Below, piece by piece: positions 22,799 to 31,179 of a DNA stretch of 42,156 nucleotides. Numbering within the stretch: the stretch's first letter is position 1; the number at the start of each line of letters is the position of its first letter. Under the pieces are notes generated by a model. That model did not search any database, was not told where the DNA came from, and saw nothing but the letters and a program-made list of their open reading frames with translations. The position numbers and the translations under genes were made by a program. The stretch lies in contig JAFGRD010000056.1 of assembly GCA_016935315.1 (NCBI GenBank), positions 1 to 42,156 on the forward strand, read 5' to 3'. This DNA comes from Pirellulales bacterium. Its GTDB lineage: Bacteria; Planctomycetota; Planctomycetia; Pirellulales; Thermoguttaceae.

Positions 22799-23923
22799 AT
22801 GGCCAAGGTCCTGATCACCGGCGCCAGCGGATTCATCGGATGGCATCTGGCCGAGGCGCTCCTCGCCTGTGGCGACGAGGTCGCTTGCCTGGTGCGGAAA
22901 ACCTCCCGCGTCGATCGGTTGCGGACCTTGGGCGTCCGGCTGGCCTACGGCGATGTGACCGACCCCGACAGCCTGCCCGCGGCAATCGCCGACTGCCGAA
23001 CCGTCTATCACGTGGCCGGGTGCACGCACGCGTTGCACAGCCGCCGGTTCTACGAGGTCAACCAGCAGGGCACACGCAACGTGGCGCGGGCCTGTGCCCA
23101 AGTCTCATCGTCACCCGTCTTGGTGCTGGTCTCGTCGCTGGCAGCCGTGGGGCCTGCGCCCGAGGGACGCATGCGTATCGAGTCCGATCCGCCGGACCCC
23201 GTCTCGCACTATGGCCGCAGCAAACGAGCGGGTGAACGGATGGCCGCCGAATTCGCCGATCGGGTACCGACCACGATCGTCCGCCCGCCGATCGTTTTGG
23301 GCGAGGGTGACCGGAAAGGGCTCGACATGTTTCGCCTGATCGACCGGTTCGGCGTCCACGTGGTGCCGGCCTTGGGCCGCGAACGATACTCGGTGATCCA
23401 CGCGGCGGATCTGGCCCGCCTGTTGATTCTTGCGGCCGAACGGGGCACCCGGTTGGCGCCCGGCGGGTTGGATGCTCCCGCGCCGCGGAAGGGAACGTAC
23501 TTCGCCGCCTGCAACGAGCATCCCACCTACGCCGAGCTGGGGCGGATGATTGCCGTGGCGTTGGGACGGCGGCGCGTGGCCATTGTGCCCACGCCCCCCC
23601 GGGCGGCGTGGGTCGTGGCGGCGGCAAACGAACTGGTCTCGCGATTGTCCCGGCGGAGCCGCTACTTGAACTTCGACAAGACGCGGGAAATCCGCGCCGG
23701 CTCCTGGCTCTGCTCGCCGCAGGCGGCCGTCGACGAGCTGGAATTCTCCGTCGCTGCTTCGCTGGCGCAGCGCCTGAATCAAACGGTCCAGTGGTATCGT
23801 CGGGAAGGTTGGCTCAGGGCTGCGCGCGCCGCCGAACCGAGCGAAGTCGAGACGGTCCGGCCTTTCGACGAGGCCACCACGGGGCGTCTCCCCAAGGACA
23901 CTGCCACCGGCAGTCGCACCTGA
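22799..23923 (+). CDS. Extended SDR, NAD-dependent epimerase/dehydratase-like
   Basis: A 374-residue protein starting MAKVLITGASGFIGWHLAE, the GxxGxxG NAD(P)-binding motif of extended short-chain dehydrogenases. The ATG at 22799 was chosen because it puts this motif at the usual place; ATG 22781 is a six-codon alternative. VSSLAAVGP and HYGRSKRAGE give the catalytic Ser and YxxxK, and IVRPPIVLGEGD is the usual substrate-loop region. The C-terminal 60 residues, including YLNFDKTREI, resemble 3-beta-hydroxysteroid dehydrogenase/NAD-epimerase relatives. The substrate cannot be told. A TATACT at about 22698 may be a -10 box, without a good -35. Upstream (268 bp) it is divergent from the GNAT fusion; downstream is repeat copy B. 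Confidence 0.9.
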   Translation: MAKVLITGASGFIGWHLAEALLACGDEVACLVRKTSRVDRLRTLGVRLAYGDVTDPDSLPAAIADCRTVYHVAGCTHALHSRRFYEVNQQGTRNVARACAQVSSSPVLVLVSSLAAVGPAPEGRMRIESDPPDPVSHYGRSKRAGERMAAEFADRVPTTIVRPPIVLGEGDRKGLDMFRLIDRFGVHVVPALGRERYSVIHAADLARLLILAAERGTRLAPGGLDAPAPRKGTYFAACNEHPTYAELGRMIAVALGRRRVAIVPTPPRAAWVVAAANELVSRLSRRSRYLNFDKTREIRAGSWLCSPQAAVDELEFSVAASLAQRLNQTVQWYRREGWLRAARAAEPSEVETVRPFDEATTGRLPKDTATGSRT

Positions 23924-23937
23924 TCCTCGGCGAGTCC

Positions 23938-24040
23938 TATTGACGCTTGCACCGTCAATGCGCGAGGGCGACCAATGGGAGTCCGATCTTTCCGGCCCGC
24001 CGTTGGTCGGCCTGGATCATTCGCAATGCAAACATCAATA
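23938..24040 (+). repeat. Palindromic MITE-like repeat, copy B
   Basis: A full-length copy with both terminal arms: TATTGACGCTTGCA at the left and TGCAAACATCAATA at the right. A TA dinucleotide lies outside each TTGA/TCAA end. The hairpin GACCAATGG / CCGTTGGTC keeps pairing through a T-G wobble. It fills the gap between two convergent genes, the SDR (ends at 23923) and ftsQ-like (ends at 24043), where it could also serve as a bidirectional transcription stop. Confidence 0.95.
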
Positions 24041-24042
24041 GG

Positions 24043-24954
24043 CTACGGTCGCGGGCGGGACGAGATCCGCGGGACCTGCAACTGGTGCACGTCCAGCGCT
24101 TGCGGTCCGTCGTGGCCTTCCAAGGTTCCGTGCTCTGCGACGTACTTCCGAAGCCGGGCGATCTTATCGGCGGCAGAAAGCTCGCCTGGAACGTCGCTGC
24201 CGGGGGACCAGCCCCAGTGGATGTGTGTCCCGCCGCGGGTCACCAGCGTGTAGGTGTGTTCTTCGGCAACGGCGGCGGGTGACCGGGCCGAGGGGACCAG
24301 GTGCGAAAGCCTCAGCTCGTGCCAGACGTCTTCCAGCGCCGCGGCGATTTCGGCGCCCCCGACAACCCGCGGGTCGCCCCAGGATTCTCCCACCGTTCCC
24401 AAGGGAAGCGTGTCGATGTCGGTCAGCCGAGGATAACGGCTGGCTTCGACCGACGAGAAATCGCCCACCGGCAGAAGAACGCCGTGGACGTCGATCGGAA
24501 ACAGTCCGCCGGGCACGGCGACCATGCAGACCGGGCGGCGGAACACGAGTTCGACTTCCACGCGAGCCGGGTGATGCTTCTGCACCCGCTGAACCTTGGC
24601 CACCCACGGGTGCAGCGAGAACGCGTCGCTGATCCGCTGCGCGAGATCGTCGTCCATGATCGAGAGCGGCCCGTCGAGGCTGGCGCTGCGAAACACCTCC
24701 GCACGGATGTCCGTGTGAATCCAATCCGGCTGGGAAAGGATCACGCTCCTCGGCGTCACCAGGTATTCCCCCGAGCACAGAACGTACTGGCGGACGCCCG
24801 CGCCGTACCACGCGCCGCACCAGGCGCCGACCAGCGCCAGGACCGCCAATCCGGTCAGCACGATCGGACGCCCCCGGCCAACGACAAACGACAGCAGCTT
24901 GCCCAAGCCGGGCGGAAGCACGGCGGACCTCTTCTTCTTCGTGGCCCGTCCCAT
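24043..24954 (-). CDS. ftsQ: FtsQ/DivIB-like cell division protein
   Basis: A 303-residue bitopic protein. A basic cytoplasmic N-terminus (GRATKKKRS) precedes one membrane helix (about 30-52, IVLTGLAVLALVGAWCGAWY). A POTRA-like region with DLAQRISDAFSLHPWVAKV and VEVELVFRRPVCMVAV follows, then FPIDVHGVLLP and RYPRLTDI, matching the FtsQ pattern of F-(V/I)-D-xxG-xxL-P. AGAGG lies 7 nt upstream of the ATG at 24954. It follows murC and murB as in dcw clusters, but no ftsA or ftsZ comes after it: the strand switches at repeat copy B. Assignment rests on pattern and context, since FtsQ sequences are weakly conserved. Confidence 0.75.
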   Translation of the reverse strand: MGRATKKKRSAVLPPGLGKLLSFVVGRGRPIVLTGLAVLALVGAWCGAWYGAGVRQYVLCSGEYLVTPRSVILSQPDWIHTDIRAEVFRSASLDGPLSIMDDDLAQRISDAFSLHPWVAKVQRVQKHHPARVEVELVFRRPVCMVAVPGGLFPIDVHGVLLPVGDFSSVEASRYPRLTDIDTLPLGTVGESWGDPRVVGGAEIAAALEDVWHELRLSHLVPSARSPAAVAEEHTYTLVTRGGTHIHWGWSPGSDVPGELSAADKIARLRKYVAEHGTLEGHDGPQALDVHQLQVPRISSRPRP

Positions 24955-24965
24955 GGGCGACCTCT

Positions 24966-24993
24966 TTGTCGGCAGGCAACTTGTCGGCAGGCA
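24966..24993. repeat. Tandem 13-bp repeat in the ftsQ leader
   Basis: TTGTCGGCAGGCA is present at 24966-24978 and 24981-24993 (period 15). It lies in the 69 bp between the murB stop and the ftsQ-like start, close to the ribosome-binding site. Confidence 0.7.
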
Positions 24994-25023
24994 GCTTGGA
25001 GCCTGGCGAGCCCTTTGGGCGGA

Positions 25024-25902
25024 CTACCAGATTTCCAGCTCGCGTTCCAGTTCGACTCCCAGGCGATCGTGGACCTGGCTGCGAATCAGGTCGATCAGCC
25101 GCAACACGTCTTGACTGGTGCACTCGGGCTCGGCGACGATGAAGTTGGCGTGCCGGTCGCTGACCACGGCGCCGCCGATTCGCGTCAGTTTCAAGCCGGC
25201 TTCCTCGATCAGCTCCCCTGCGCTGGCCCCCCGCGGATTCTTGAACACGCAGCCGGCGCACTGGTGGCCCATCGGCTGGGCGGCCTTGCGGGCGATCCAG
25301 TGTTTCTGCATGCGTTTGGCCAGTTCCCGCGGGTCGTCCTCTTCGAGTTGGAAGGCGGCCTCCAGGATGACCAACTCGTCGAGACTGCTCTGGCGGTAGC
25401 CGAAGTCCAACTCGTCGCGATCCCGTTGGGCGACCTCGCCGGAGGCGGAGATCACCGTGGCCCGGACGGTCCATTGGCCGACGTCGCCGCCGTGCGTGCC
25501 CGCGTTGCCGTGCAGGGCGCCACCGAGCGTACCGGGAATGCCGATCAGGGTTTCCAGCCCGGCGAGCCCCTGGTGGACGGCCGTGGTAATAACGCGTCCC
25601 AGCGGGGCGCCTCCGCCGGCGACGACCGTCGGGCCGGCGACCTGGATCTTGCCGAACGCCGCCGCGCTGAGCCGAATCACCATACCCGGCACACCTTCGT
25701 CGCGCACCAATACATTCGACCCCTGCCCGAGCAGTCGGACGGCGGCCCCCTCCTGTCGACAGCGTCGTACCAGGGCGATCAACTGGTCGGCGTCCTCGGG
25801 CTCGGCGAAGTACTCCGCCGGGCCGCCCAACTGGAACCAGGTGTGCATCGCCAGCGGCTCGCCCTGCCGCACGACCGTTTCAAAACCGGTGGTCAAACCC
25901 AT
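25024..25902 (-). CDS. murB: UDP-N-acetylenolpyruvoylglucosamine reductase
   Basis: This 292-residue flavoenzyme reduces enolpyruvyl-UDP-GlcNAc to UDP-MurNAc with NADPH. FAD-binding motifs LLGQGSNVLV (58-67) and GIPGTLGGALHGNAG (121-135) are clear. FGYRQSS (168-174) and GCVFKNPRGASAGELIE (with the proton-donor Ser227) form the active site, and the late AEPECTS carries a conserved Glu. The ATG at 25902 starts the family's normal length; the frame stays open upstream through murC and that part is discarded. It starts 32 bp after murC on the same strand. Peptidoglycan synthesis in planctomycetes, once disputed, is supported by genes such as this. Confidence 0.95.
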   Translation of the reverse strand: MGLTTGFETVVRQGEPLAMHTWFQLGGPAEYFAEPEDADQLIALVRRCRQEGAAVRLLGQGSNVLVRDEGVPGMVIRLSAAAFGKIQVAGPTVVAGGGAPLGRVITTAVHQGLAGLETLIGIPGTLGGALHGNAGTHGGDVGQWTVRATVISASGEVAQRDRDELDFGYRQSSLDELVILEAAFQLEEDDPRELAKRMQKHWIARKAAQPMGHQCAGCVFKNPRGASAGELIEEAGLKLTRIGGAVVSDRHANFIVAEPECTSQDVLRLIDLIRSQVHDRLGVELERELEIW

Positions 25903-25934
25903 ATCGTTGGTGGTCCGTAGTGGTGAGTCTCGGG

Positions 25935-27344
25935 TCAGCCTGCGGCACGGCGCCGCTGGGCGTGGCGAATGAAATGGCGCGCGATCTTGCGGACGTCGCC
26001 CGCTCCCATGGTGACCAATACGTCGCCGGGCGCCAGACGGGTCACCAGCGATCGGGCGATCTGCTCGGGGCCGTGCAGCCGGGATACCTCGCCGCCACGG
26101 CGACGGGCTTCTCGGGCGAGGTCGGCCGCAGTGACTTCCCCCCGTTGCGGTGGTCCCTCCCGGGCGCGAAAGATCTCCGCCACCATCAACCTGTCGGCAT
26201 TTTGCAGACTGGCGGCCAGTTCGTCCAGCAGGCGTTCCGTTCGCGACGCCTGGTGCGGTTGGAACACGCACCACAGCCGGCGGCCGGGGGCCATGCGGCG
26301 AATTGTCTGCAGCGCGGCGGCCACTTCGGTCGGGTGGTGGGCGAAGTCGTCCAGCAACAGCGCGCCTCGCCACGTCCCCAGAGACTCCATGCGCCGCTGC
26401 AGCCCGCGGAAACTGCCCAGGGCCCGGCTGATGTGTTCGGGCGGCACCCCGTTCTCTGCGGCCAAGGCGGCGGCCGCCAAGGCATTGAGCACGTTGTGGC
26501 GGCCCGGCACCCGCAGGCTCACGCAGCACTGATGCCGACCGTGGTGGCGAATCTCAAAGTCGTAGCGTGCCCGCCGCGGCAACAGGTTACGTGCCGACCA
26601 GTCGGCCCGAACGTCGGTGCCGAACGTCTTCACGCGGCAGGCCAACGCGGCAGTGACCGTCCGGGTGGCCGGGCAATCGTGTCGTGCCAGCACCAGCCCT
26701 GCGGGCGGCACGGAGCGTGCGAATTGGGCAAACGCTTCGTGCAACCTCGCGTTCGAGTCGAAGCAGTCGAAATGATCGGGTTCGATCCCGAGGATGACGG
26801 CGTGGCGAGGGTGCAGGTGCAGAAAGTTCGCTCGATACTCGCAGGCCTCGGCCAGCACCAGACCGGTGCGCCCCGCGCGCCCGCCCGATCGATGCCCCAA
26901 GGGGGCGGCCCCACACAGCACGGTCGGATCGCAGCCGGCTTCGGCCAGCACGTGAGCCGCCATGGCCGTGGTCGTCGATTTTCCGTGAGTCCCGGCCACG
27001 GCCAGCCCGCGCCCACCCGACATCAACCGCCCGGCCATCTGGAAGTAGCTCCACGCCGGGATGCCCCGTTTGGCGGCCTGGAGCAATTCGGGGTTGTCGG
27101 GGGCAACGGCATCGCTATAGATGATGCACTGGGCGTCCGGCGGGAGGTTTTCGGCCGCATGGCCTGCGGAGAACCGAACCCCGGCCTCGCTCATCGACCG
27201 TGCCGCACCGGCCGCCAGGTCGGAACCGCTGAGTGTCCAGCCGTGGCCCAGCAGTACCTCGGCCATCGCCCGCATTCCAGCGCCCGCGACGCCCACCAGG
27301 TGGGCGCTTCGTCCCTGCCAGACGGCGGCGGCCGGCGAGGTCAT
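25935..27344 (-). CDS. murC: UDP-N-acetylmuramate--L-alanine ligase
   Basis: A 469-residue Mur ligase that adds L-Ala to UDP-MurNAc in the cytoplasm. The N-terminal Rossmann motif HLVGVAGAGMRAMAEVL, the ATP loop GTHGKSTTT (118-126), the EACEY segment, EPDHFDCF and the C-terminal DDFAHHPTEVAA are typical of MurC. ATG 27344 gives the family's usual N-terminus; the open frame extends 36 codons further but that part has no family similarity. No strong ribosome-binding site is visible. It begins the murC-murB-ftsQ group, 173 bp downstream of the histidine kinase. Confidence 0.95.
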   Translation of the reverse strand: MTSPAAAVWQGRSAHLVGVAGAGMRAMAEVLLGHGWTLSGSDLAAGAARSMSEAGVRFSAGHAAENLPPDAQCIIYSDAVAPDNPELLQAAKRGIPAWSYFQMAGRLMSGGRGLAVAGTHGKSTTTAMAAHVLAEAGCDPTVLCGAAPLGHRSGGRAGRTGLVLAEACEYRANFLHLHPRHAVILGIEPDHFDCFDSNARLHEAFAQFARSVPPAGLVLARHDCPATRTVTAALACRVKTFGTDVRADWSARNLLPRRARYDFEIRHHGRHQCCVSLRVPGRHNVLNALAAAALAAENGVPPEHISRALGSFRGLQRRMESLGTWRGALLLDDFAHHPTEVAAALQTIRRMAPGRRLWCVFQPHQASRTERLLDELAASLQNADRLMVAEIFRAREGPPQRGEVTAADLAREARRRGGEVSRLHGPEQIARSLVTRLAPGDVLVTMGAGDVRKIARHFIRHAQRRRAAG

Positions 27345-27493
27345 CCCGCGGTGTTCCGATCCTTCTGCGGCAGCCACGTTGGCGTGCTCCCCGGCAAGCG
27401 AGAACTTGGACAATCGTGGGCAGATGATACGCGGGAAGTGCAGAAAGGTCAATGCAGGGTACGGGGCCGAAGCGGGAACCGTCTGCCGTTTGC

Positions 27494-27519
27494 AGCCCGC
27501 GGAAGCCGGCTTCCGGGCT
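27494..27519 (-). terminator. Hairpin immediately after the histidine kinase
   Basis: The stem is formed by AGCCC (27494-27498) with GGGCT (27515-27519) and by the perfect palindrome GGAAGCCGGCTTCC (27501-27514), with a 2-nt bulge. It overlaps the kinase's TAG stop (27518-27520). There is no T-run after it. A transcriptional stop or mRNA 3'-end stabiliser is plausible. Confidence 0.5.
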
Positions 27520-28609
27520 ATGGGGGTGCGCCGTCGACTTCTTCTTCGTCGCGTTCTACTAGGGGCAGCACCACGGTGACGCGCGTTCCCTTGCCCGGCG
27601 CACTGTCGATGGAGGCCTTCCCGCCGAACAAGCGGGCTCTTTCCCGGGCCCCTTCCAGACCGAAGTGCTTGCCCGGCAGCTTTTCCGGGTCGAACCCGAT
27701 GCCCCAGTCCTCGACTTCGATCCGCACACCGCCCTCCTGCTGGACCATGCTGATGCGGATCCGGTCGCTGCGACTATGTCGTCGTGCGTTGGCCAGCCCC
27801 TCCTGCACGATGCGAAAAATGGCGGTTTCCAGGGGCGGCGCCAGGCGCTGGAATCGGACGTCGTGGCGAAACTCGATTTGGGGACCATTCGGTTGGGCAG
27901 CCTCGGAAACCAGGTACTCGATGGCGTCCAGCAGTCCCGAGTCGTCGAGCACCAGCGGGCGCAATCCGCTCATTAGCCGGCGGGATTCGCTGAGAGTCCG
28001 GTGGAGGATATCCGTTCCCTCCTCGAACTTCTGCCACGCCTGACGGGGCTCTCGTGCGTACATTTGGCAGAAGGCTTGAAAGTGGAGCATGGCCCCGGCC
28101 AATGGTTGCGCCAGCCCGTCGTGGATCTCGTACGCGACCAGTTGCCTGTATCCCTCATGCATTTCGAGAAGTTGCCGCAATCGGCGTTTCTTCTGTTGGA
28201 TCTGGGCCTCAGCTTTCTTGCGATCGGTGATGTCGGCACAGATGATCATGGCCGCGGGCGTTGCGTCGTCCTCCAACATGCGGACGACGCGGCAATCCCA
28301 GCAACTGCCGTGGACGGTGCGAACCTCGACGGCCTGCACCTCGCCGCTGGCAAACGCTCTCTCCACGGCCTGGCAGCATTGTGGATGATCTTCAGGCACC
28401 ACGTGGTTCAGGCCGCTGGTGCCGATCAGTTCTTCCATCGAGACGTTTGGGGAGTGTCGGTTCACGAAGCGGATGTTGGCGTAGCGATCGATCAACAACA
28501 CGAAGTCGGGCAAGGTCTCGACCAGGAGGCGGAACTTGACTTCCGAGTCATGCGGGGGGCCATCTAACCCTCGAATTTGTGGGGCCGGCGGCTTTTCTTG
28601 CTGATTCAT
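27518..28609 (-). CDS. Orphan PAS-domain histidine kinase (NarL/DesK type)
   Basis: This 363-residue soluble protein starts at ATG 28609 (MNQQEKPP). A PAS domain spans about 22-130 (LPDFVLLIDRYANIRFVN to ADITDRKKAE). A coiled linker follows, then a HisKA_3-type dimerisation domain with the phospho-acceptor H163 in AYEIHDGLAQPLAG. The HATPase domain has EGLANARRHS (N box), DWGIGFD (G1) and HFGLEGARERARLFGG (G2). No transmembrane segment is present, so it senses something in the cytoplasm. Cysteines (CCQ at 78-79, CWDC at 103-106) in the PAS region could bind a metal or sense redox state; that is speculation. No response regulator is adjacent. The degenerate repeat copy D lies upstream. Confidence 0.93.
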   Translation of the reverse strand: MNQQEKPPAPQIRGLDGPPHDSEVKFRLLVETLPDFVLLIDRYANIRFVNRHSPNVSMEELIGTSGLNHVVPEDHPQCCQAVERAFASGEVQAVEVRTVHGSCWDCRVVRMLEDDATPAAMIICADITDRKKAEAQIQQKKRRLRQLLEMHEGYRQLVAYEIHDGLAQPLAGAMLHFQAFCQMYAREPRQAWQKFEEGTDILHRTLSESRRLMSGLRPLVLDDSGLLDAIEYLVSEAAQPNGPQIEFRHDVRFQRLAPPLETAIFRIVQEGLANARRHSRSDRIRISMVQQEGGVRIEVEDWGIGFDPEKLPGKHFGLEGARERARLFGGKASIDSAPGKGTRVTVVLPLVERDEEEVDGAPP

Positions 28610-28753
28610 TCGGGAAGCCTCGGCAGTGCGAGCTCCTTGATTGAGGATGCCCCTGGGACGTCGACGGCACAACGAATATCGGTGATACGTCTATTTATGG
28701 CAATAGTCTTTCGCGAAGTCGCTCACCTGGTGATCATGGGCTGCCGGCGCGGC

Positions 28754-28834
28754 TGCATTGCGAATGAACGGGAGGCCGGGAGAATCAGGCCCCCGTTGGT
28801 CGCCCTCGCGAATGGTCTGTGCAAACGTCAATAA
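28754..28834 (-). repeat. Palindromic MITE-like repeat, copy D (truncated)
   Basis: The right end on the + strand (28821-28834, GCAAACGTCAATAA) is intact and matches the family terminus. The hairpin half AACGGGAGGCC / CCCCCGTTGGTC is present. Relative to the other copies, 13 bp (GGTCGGCCYGGAT) next to the stem and the far terminal arm are missing. The uppS stop codon (TGA, 28830-28828) lies inside the terminal arm. The rest of the 28610-28827 gap shows no gene. Confidence 0.8.
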
Positions 28835-29595
28835 CGTCCTTCACCGAGCCCTCCATAGCGCCGGTCCCGCGCGGCGAAGCTGCGGATGGCGCTGTGGAGC
28901 TGGGCCTCGTCGAACTCGGGCCAGCAGAGGTCGCTGACCCAGATTTCGGCGTAGCTGATCTGCCACAGCAGGAAGTTGCTCAGCCGCATTTCCCCGGCCG
29001 TGCGGATCAGCAGATCGGGTTCGGGCATTCCGGCGGTATAAAGGTGGGTGTCGAGGGTAGTCTCGGTGACGTCGTCCGGGGCCAACTGGCCGGAGCGGAC
29101 CTCCCGGGCAATGCGGCGAACCGCATCGGCCAGTTCCGCCCGGGCGCCGTAGTTGATCGCCAGGCACAGCCGCAGCCCGGAATTCTCGCGACTAAGCTCG
29201 ACCGTCTTGTCGATTTCCCGCAGGGCCTCTTGCGGGATGCCCTCCCGGCGGCCGATCACGGCCACCTGGATGTTCTGCTGCATGATCGTGGCTCGTTCCT
29301 CGATCATATACTGCTGCAACAGGTGCATCAGGAATTCGAGCTCGGCCGGGGGGCGTTTCCAGTTCTCGCTGGAGAGGCAGTAGAGCGTCAACTGCTCGAT
29401 CCCCAGCCGGGCGCACTCTTCGGTGGTTCGGCGCACACTGGCCACGCCGCGGCGATGCCCCTCGATCCGCGGAAGACCTTGCTGCCGGGCCCAACGCCCG
29501 TTGCCGTCCATAATCACCGCGATGTGACGCGGCATCTTCTCCGGCGGCACGTCCAGCAGTTCGCGCGTCGAGGCAGGAGAGGAACGGCTCATCAT
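28828..29595 (-). CDS. uppS: Isoprenyl transferase (undecaprenyl diphosphate synthase)
   Basis: This 255-residue cis-prenyltransferase makes the C55 lipid carrier for peptidoglycan and surface glycans. [16 protein letters not shown] (25-40) carries the catalytic Asp30 and the diphosphate-binding residues. [26 protein letters not shown] and [19 protein letters not shown] complete the family signature. Its ATG overlaps the purA stop by ATGA, indicating translational coupling; a second Met follows directly. The last codons, TAT TGA, lie in the terminal arm of repeat copy D, so the native C-terminus may have been altered by the insertion. Confidence 0.96.
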   Translation of the reverse strand: MMSRSSPASTRELLDVPPEKMPRHIAVIMDGNGRWARQQGLPRIEGHRRGVASVRRTTEECARLGIEQLTLYCLSSENWKRPPAELEFLMHLLQQYMIEERATIMQQNIQVAVIGRREGIPQEALREIDKTVELSRENSGLRLCLAINYGARAELADAVRRIAREVRSGQLAPDDVTETTLDTHLYTAGMPEPDLLIRTAGEMRLSNFLLWQISYAEIWVSDLCWPEFDEAQLHSAIRSFAARDRRYGGLGEGRY

Positions 29596-30890
29596 GACGG
29601 CTTCGGCTCGGCAAACATCGTTTGCTCGCGATCGGCTCCGACCGAAACGACTTCCACCGGCCGGCCGACCAGCTCGCTGATGCGGTCGAGGTAATTTCGC
29701 GCTTTCTGGGGCAGGTCGGCAATGCGGCGAACGTGGCTGATCTCCTCTTGCCAGCCCGGCATGGTCTCGTAGACCGGCACGACCCGCCGCAAGTCATCCA
29801 CGTGGCTGGGAAAATCGGTGGTTCGGCGTCCGCCCACTTCGTAGGCCGTGCAGATTTTCAACTCGGGCAACTGGCTGGGCACGTCGAGCAGCATAACGGC
29901 CAGCACGTCAACTCCGCTGAGCCGTGCCGTGTAGCGCGCCGCCACCGCGTCGAACCAACCGCAGCGCCGGGGGCGCCGCGTGACGGTGCCATACTCATTA
30001 CCCCGGTCGCGGATGTGCTGGCCGACGTCGTTGTCTTGCTCGGTGGGGAAGGGCCCGCCGCCGACGCGCGTGGTATAGGCCTTCACGATGCCGATCACCT
30101 TGGTGACGTAGCAACCCGGCACTCCCGAGCCGGCCGAGACACCCACGCCCGAGCTGTTGCTGCTGGTCACAAACGGAAACGTGCCGTGATCGATGTCCAG
30201 CAGGGCTCCCTGGGCACCTTCAAAAAGCACGTTCTTGCCCGCCTCAACGGCATCGAGCAGATAGGCCGTCGTGTCGGCCACGTGGGGCTTCAGTCGCTGG
30301 GCGTACTGCTGATACTGCTGGAAGATCTCGACGGCGTCGAGGTGAACATCTTCGCCGCTGCCGAGCCCGGCCAGGATGTGGTTCTTGGCCTGGACGATCT
30401 GCACGATGCGATCGTGGAAATCGTAGCGGTACATGTCGCCCAGCCGGACGGCGAACGAGCGGCCGACCTTGTCGCGATAGCAGGGCCCAATGCCCCGCAA
30501 GGTGGTCCCGATCGCCTCGCCGCTGGTGCATTGCTGGTCGATCAGCCGGTCTTCCTCGAAGTGCCAGGGGAAGATGACGTGAGCCCGGTCGCTGAGCATC
30601 AGGTTGTCGCCGACTTGCACGCCTCGGGCGACCAGGGCATCAATCTCTTCGAGGATGCCGGCGGGATTGAGCACCACGCCGCCGGCCACGACGCATTGCA
30701 CCCGGGGACGGAAGATGCCGCTGGGGATCAGCGACAGCTTGTAGGTCTGGTCCCCCGTCACGACCGTGTGGCCCGCGTTCGCTCCGCCTTGATAGCGGAC
30801 CACGATATCATGCCGCTCGGTCAAGAGATCGACGATCTTCCCCTTGGCTTCGTCGCCCCACTGCAGTCCGATCACACACGTAGCAGGCAC
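29592..30890 (-). CDS. purA: Adenylosuccinate synthetase
   Basis: A 432-residue enzyme that joins Asp to IMP with GTP in AMP synthesis. [11 protein letters not shown] (8-18, catalytic Asp13), GGANAGHTV (catalytic His41), the loop [16 protein letters not shown], and [18 protein letters not shown] are unmistakable. The GTG at 30890 is chosen as start: it has GAGGA about 8 nt upstream and gives the family length. An ATG 23 codons upstream adds a non-conserved extension. uppS overlaps the stop codon. Confidence 0.96.
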   Translation of the reverse strand: MPATCVIGLQWGDEAKGKIVDLLTERHDIVVRYQGGANAGHTVVTGDQTYKLSLIPSGIFRPRVQCVVAGGVVLNPAGILEEIDALVARGVQVGDNLMLSDRAHVIFPWHFEEDRLIDQQCTSGEAIGTTLRGIGPCYRDKVGRSFAVRLGDMYRYDFHDRIVQIVQAKNHILAGLGSGEDVHLDAVEIFQQYQQYAQRLKPHVADTTAYLLDAVEAGKNVLFEGAQGALLDIDHGTFPFVTSSNSSGVGVSAGSGVPGCYVTKVIGIVKAYTTRVGGGPFPTEQDNDVGQHIRDRGNEYGTVTRRPRRCGWFDAVAARYTARLSGVDVLAVMLLDVPSQLPELKICTAYEVGGRRTTDFPSHVDDLRRVVPVYETMPGWQEEISHVRRIADLPQKARNYLDRISELVGRPVEVVSVGADREQTMFAEPKPS

Positions 30891-30996
30891 CGTCTGGTCC
30901 TCGAGCCAAGTCCCTCGTGATGACACCGGGGCAACCCCCGACAACTCCAAGGATACCACCTTATCAGACCCGGACGCCGATGGTCAAGGCACGCGA

Positions 30997-31062
30997 CTGC
31001 CGGGCGAAGGGTGCCCCTTCACCCGGCAGGGGTGCCCAGCGAGCGCCGTGCCTTGGGGCACC
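30997..31062. promoter_or_regulatory. Nested, mutually exclusive hairpins between purA and the FAD oxidoreductase
   Basis: A 15-bp stem with a single mismatch and a 3-nt loop is formed by 30997-31011 (CTGCCGGGCGAAGGG) and 31015-31029. An alternative 8-bp pairing, GGTGCCCC (31010-31017) with GGGGCACC (31055-31062), uses part of the same strand and cannot coexist with it. The region lies in the 289-bp gap between divergent genes, 118 bp before the + strand ATG. It could be an attenuator or other regulatory leader, or a degenerate palindromic repeat. Confidence 0.5.
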
Positions 31063-31179
31063 GTTCTTCACCAGGCCATCCTCGCCGCGGACCGGGGGCG
31101 GTTTGCCGCAAATCGGACGCAGTTTGCAGCGGATCGGAGGCATGGTACGCTTGGCGAATTCGCGGGAGAACGCATCACC

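Noticed and set aside
28577-28834. Small + strand open frame ending in repeat copy D
   Set aside because: It overlaps the histidine kinase start region and the repeat, has no ribosome-binding site and no protein-like pattern.
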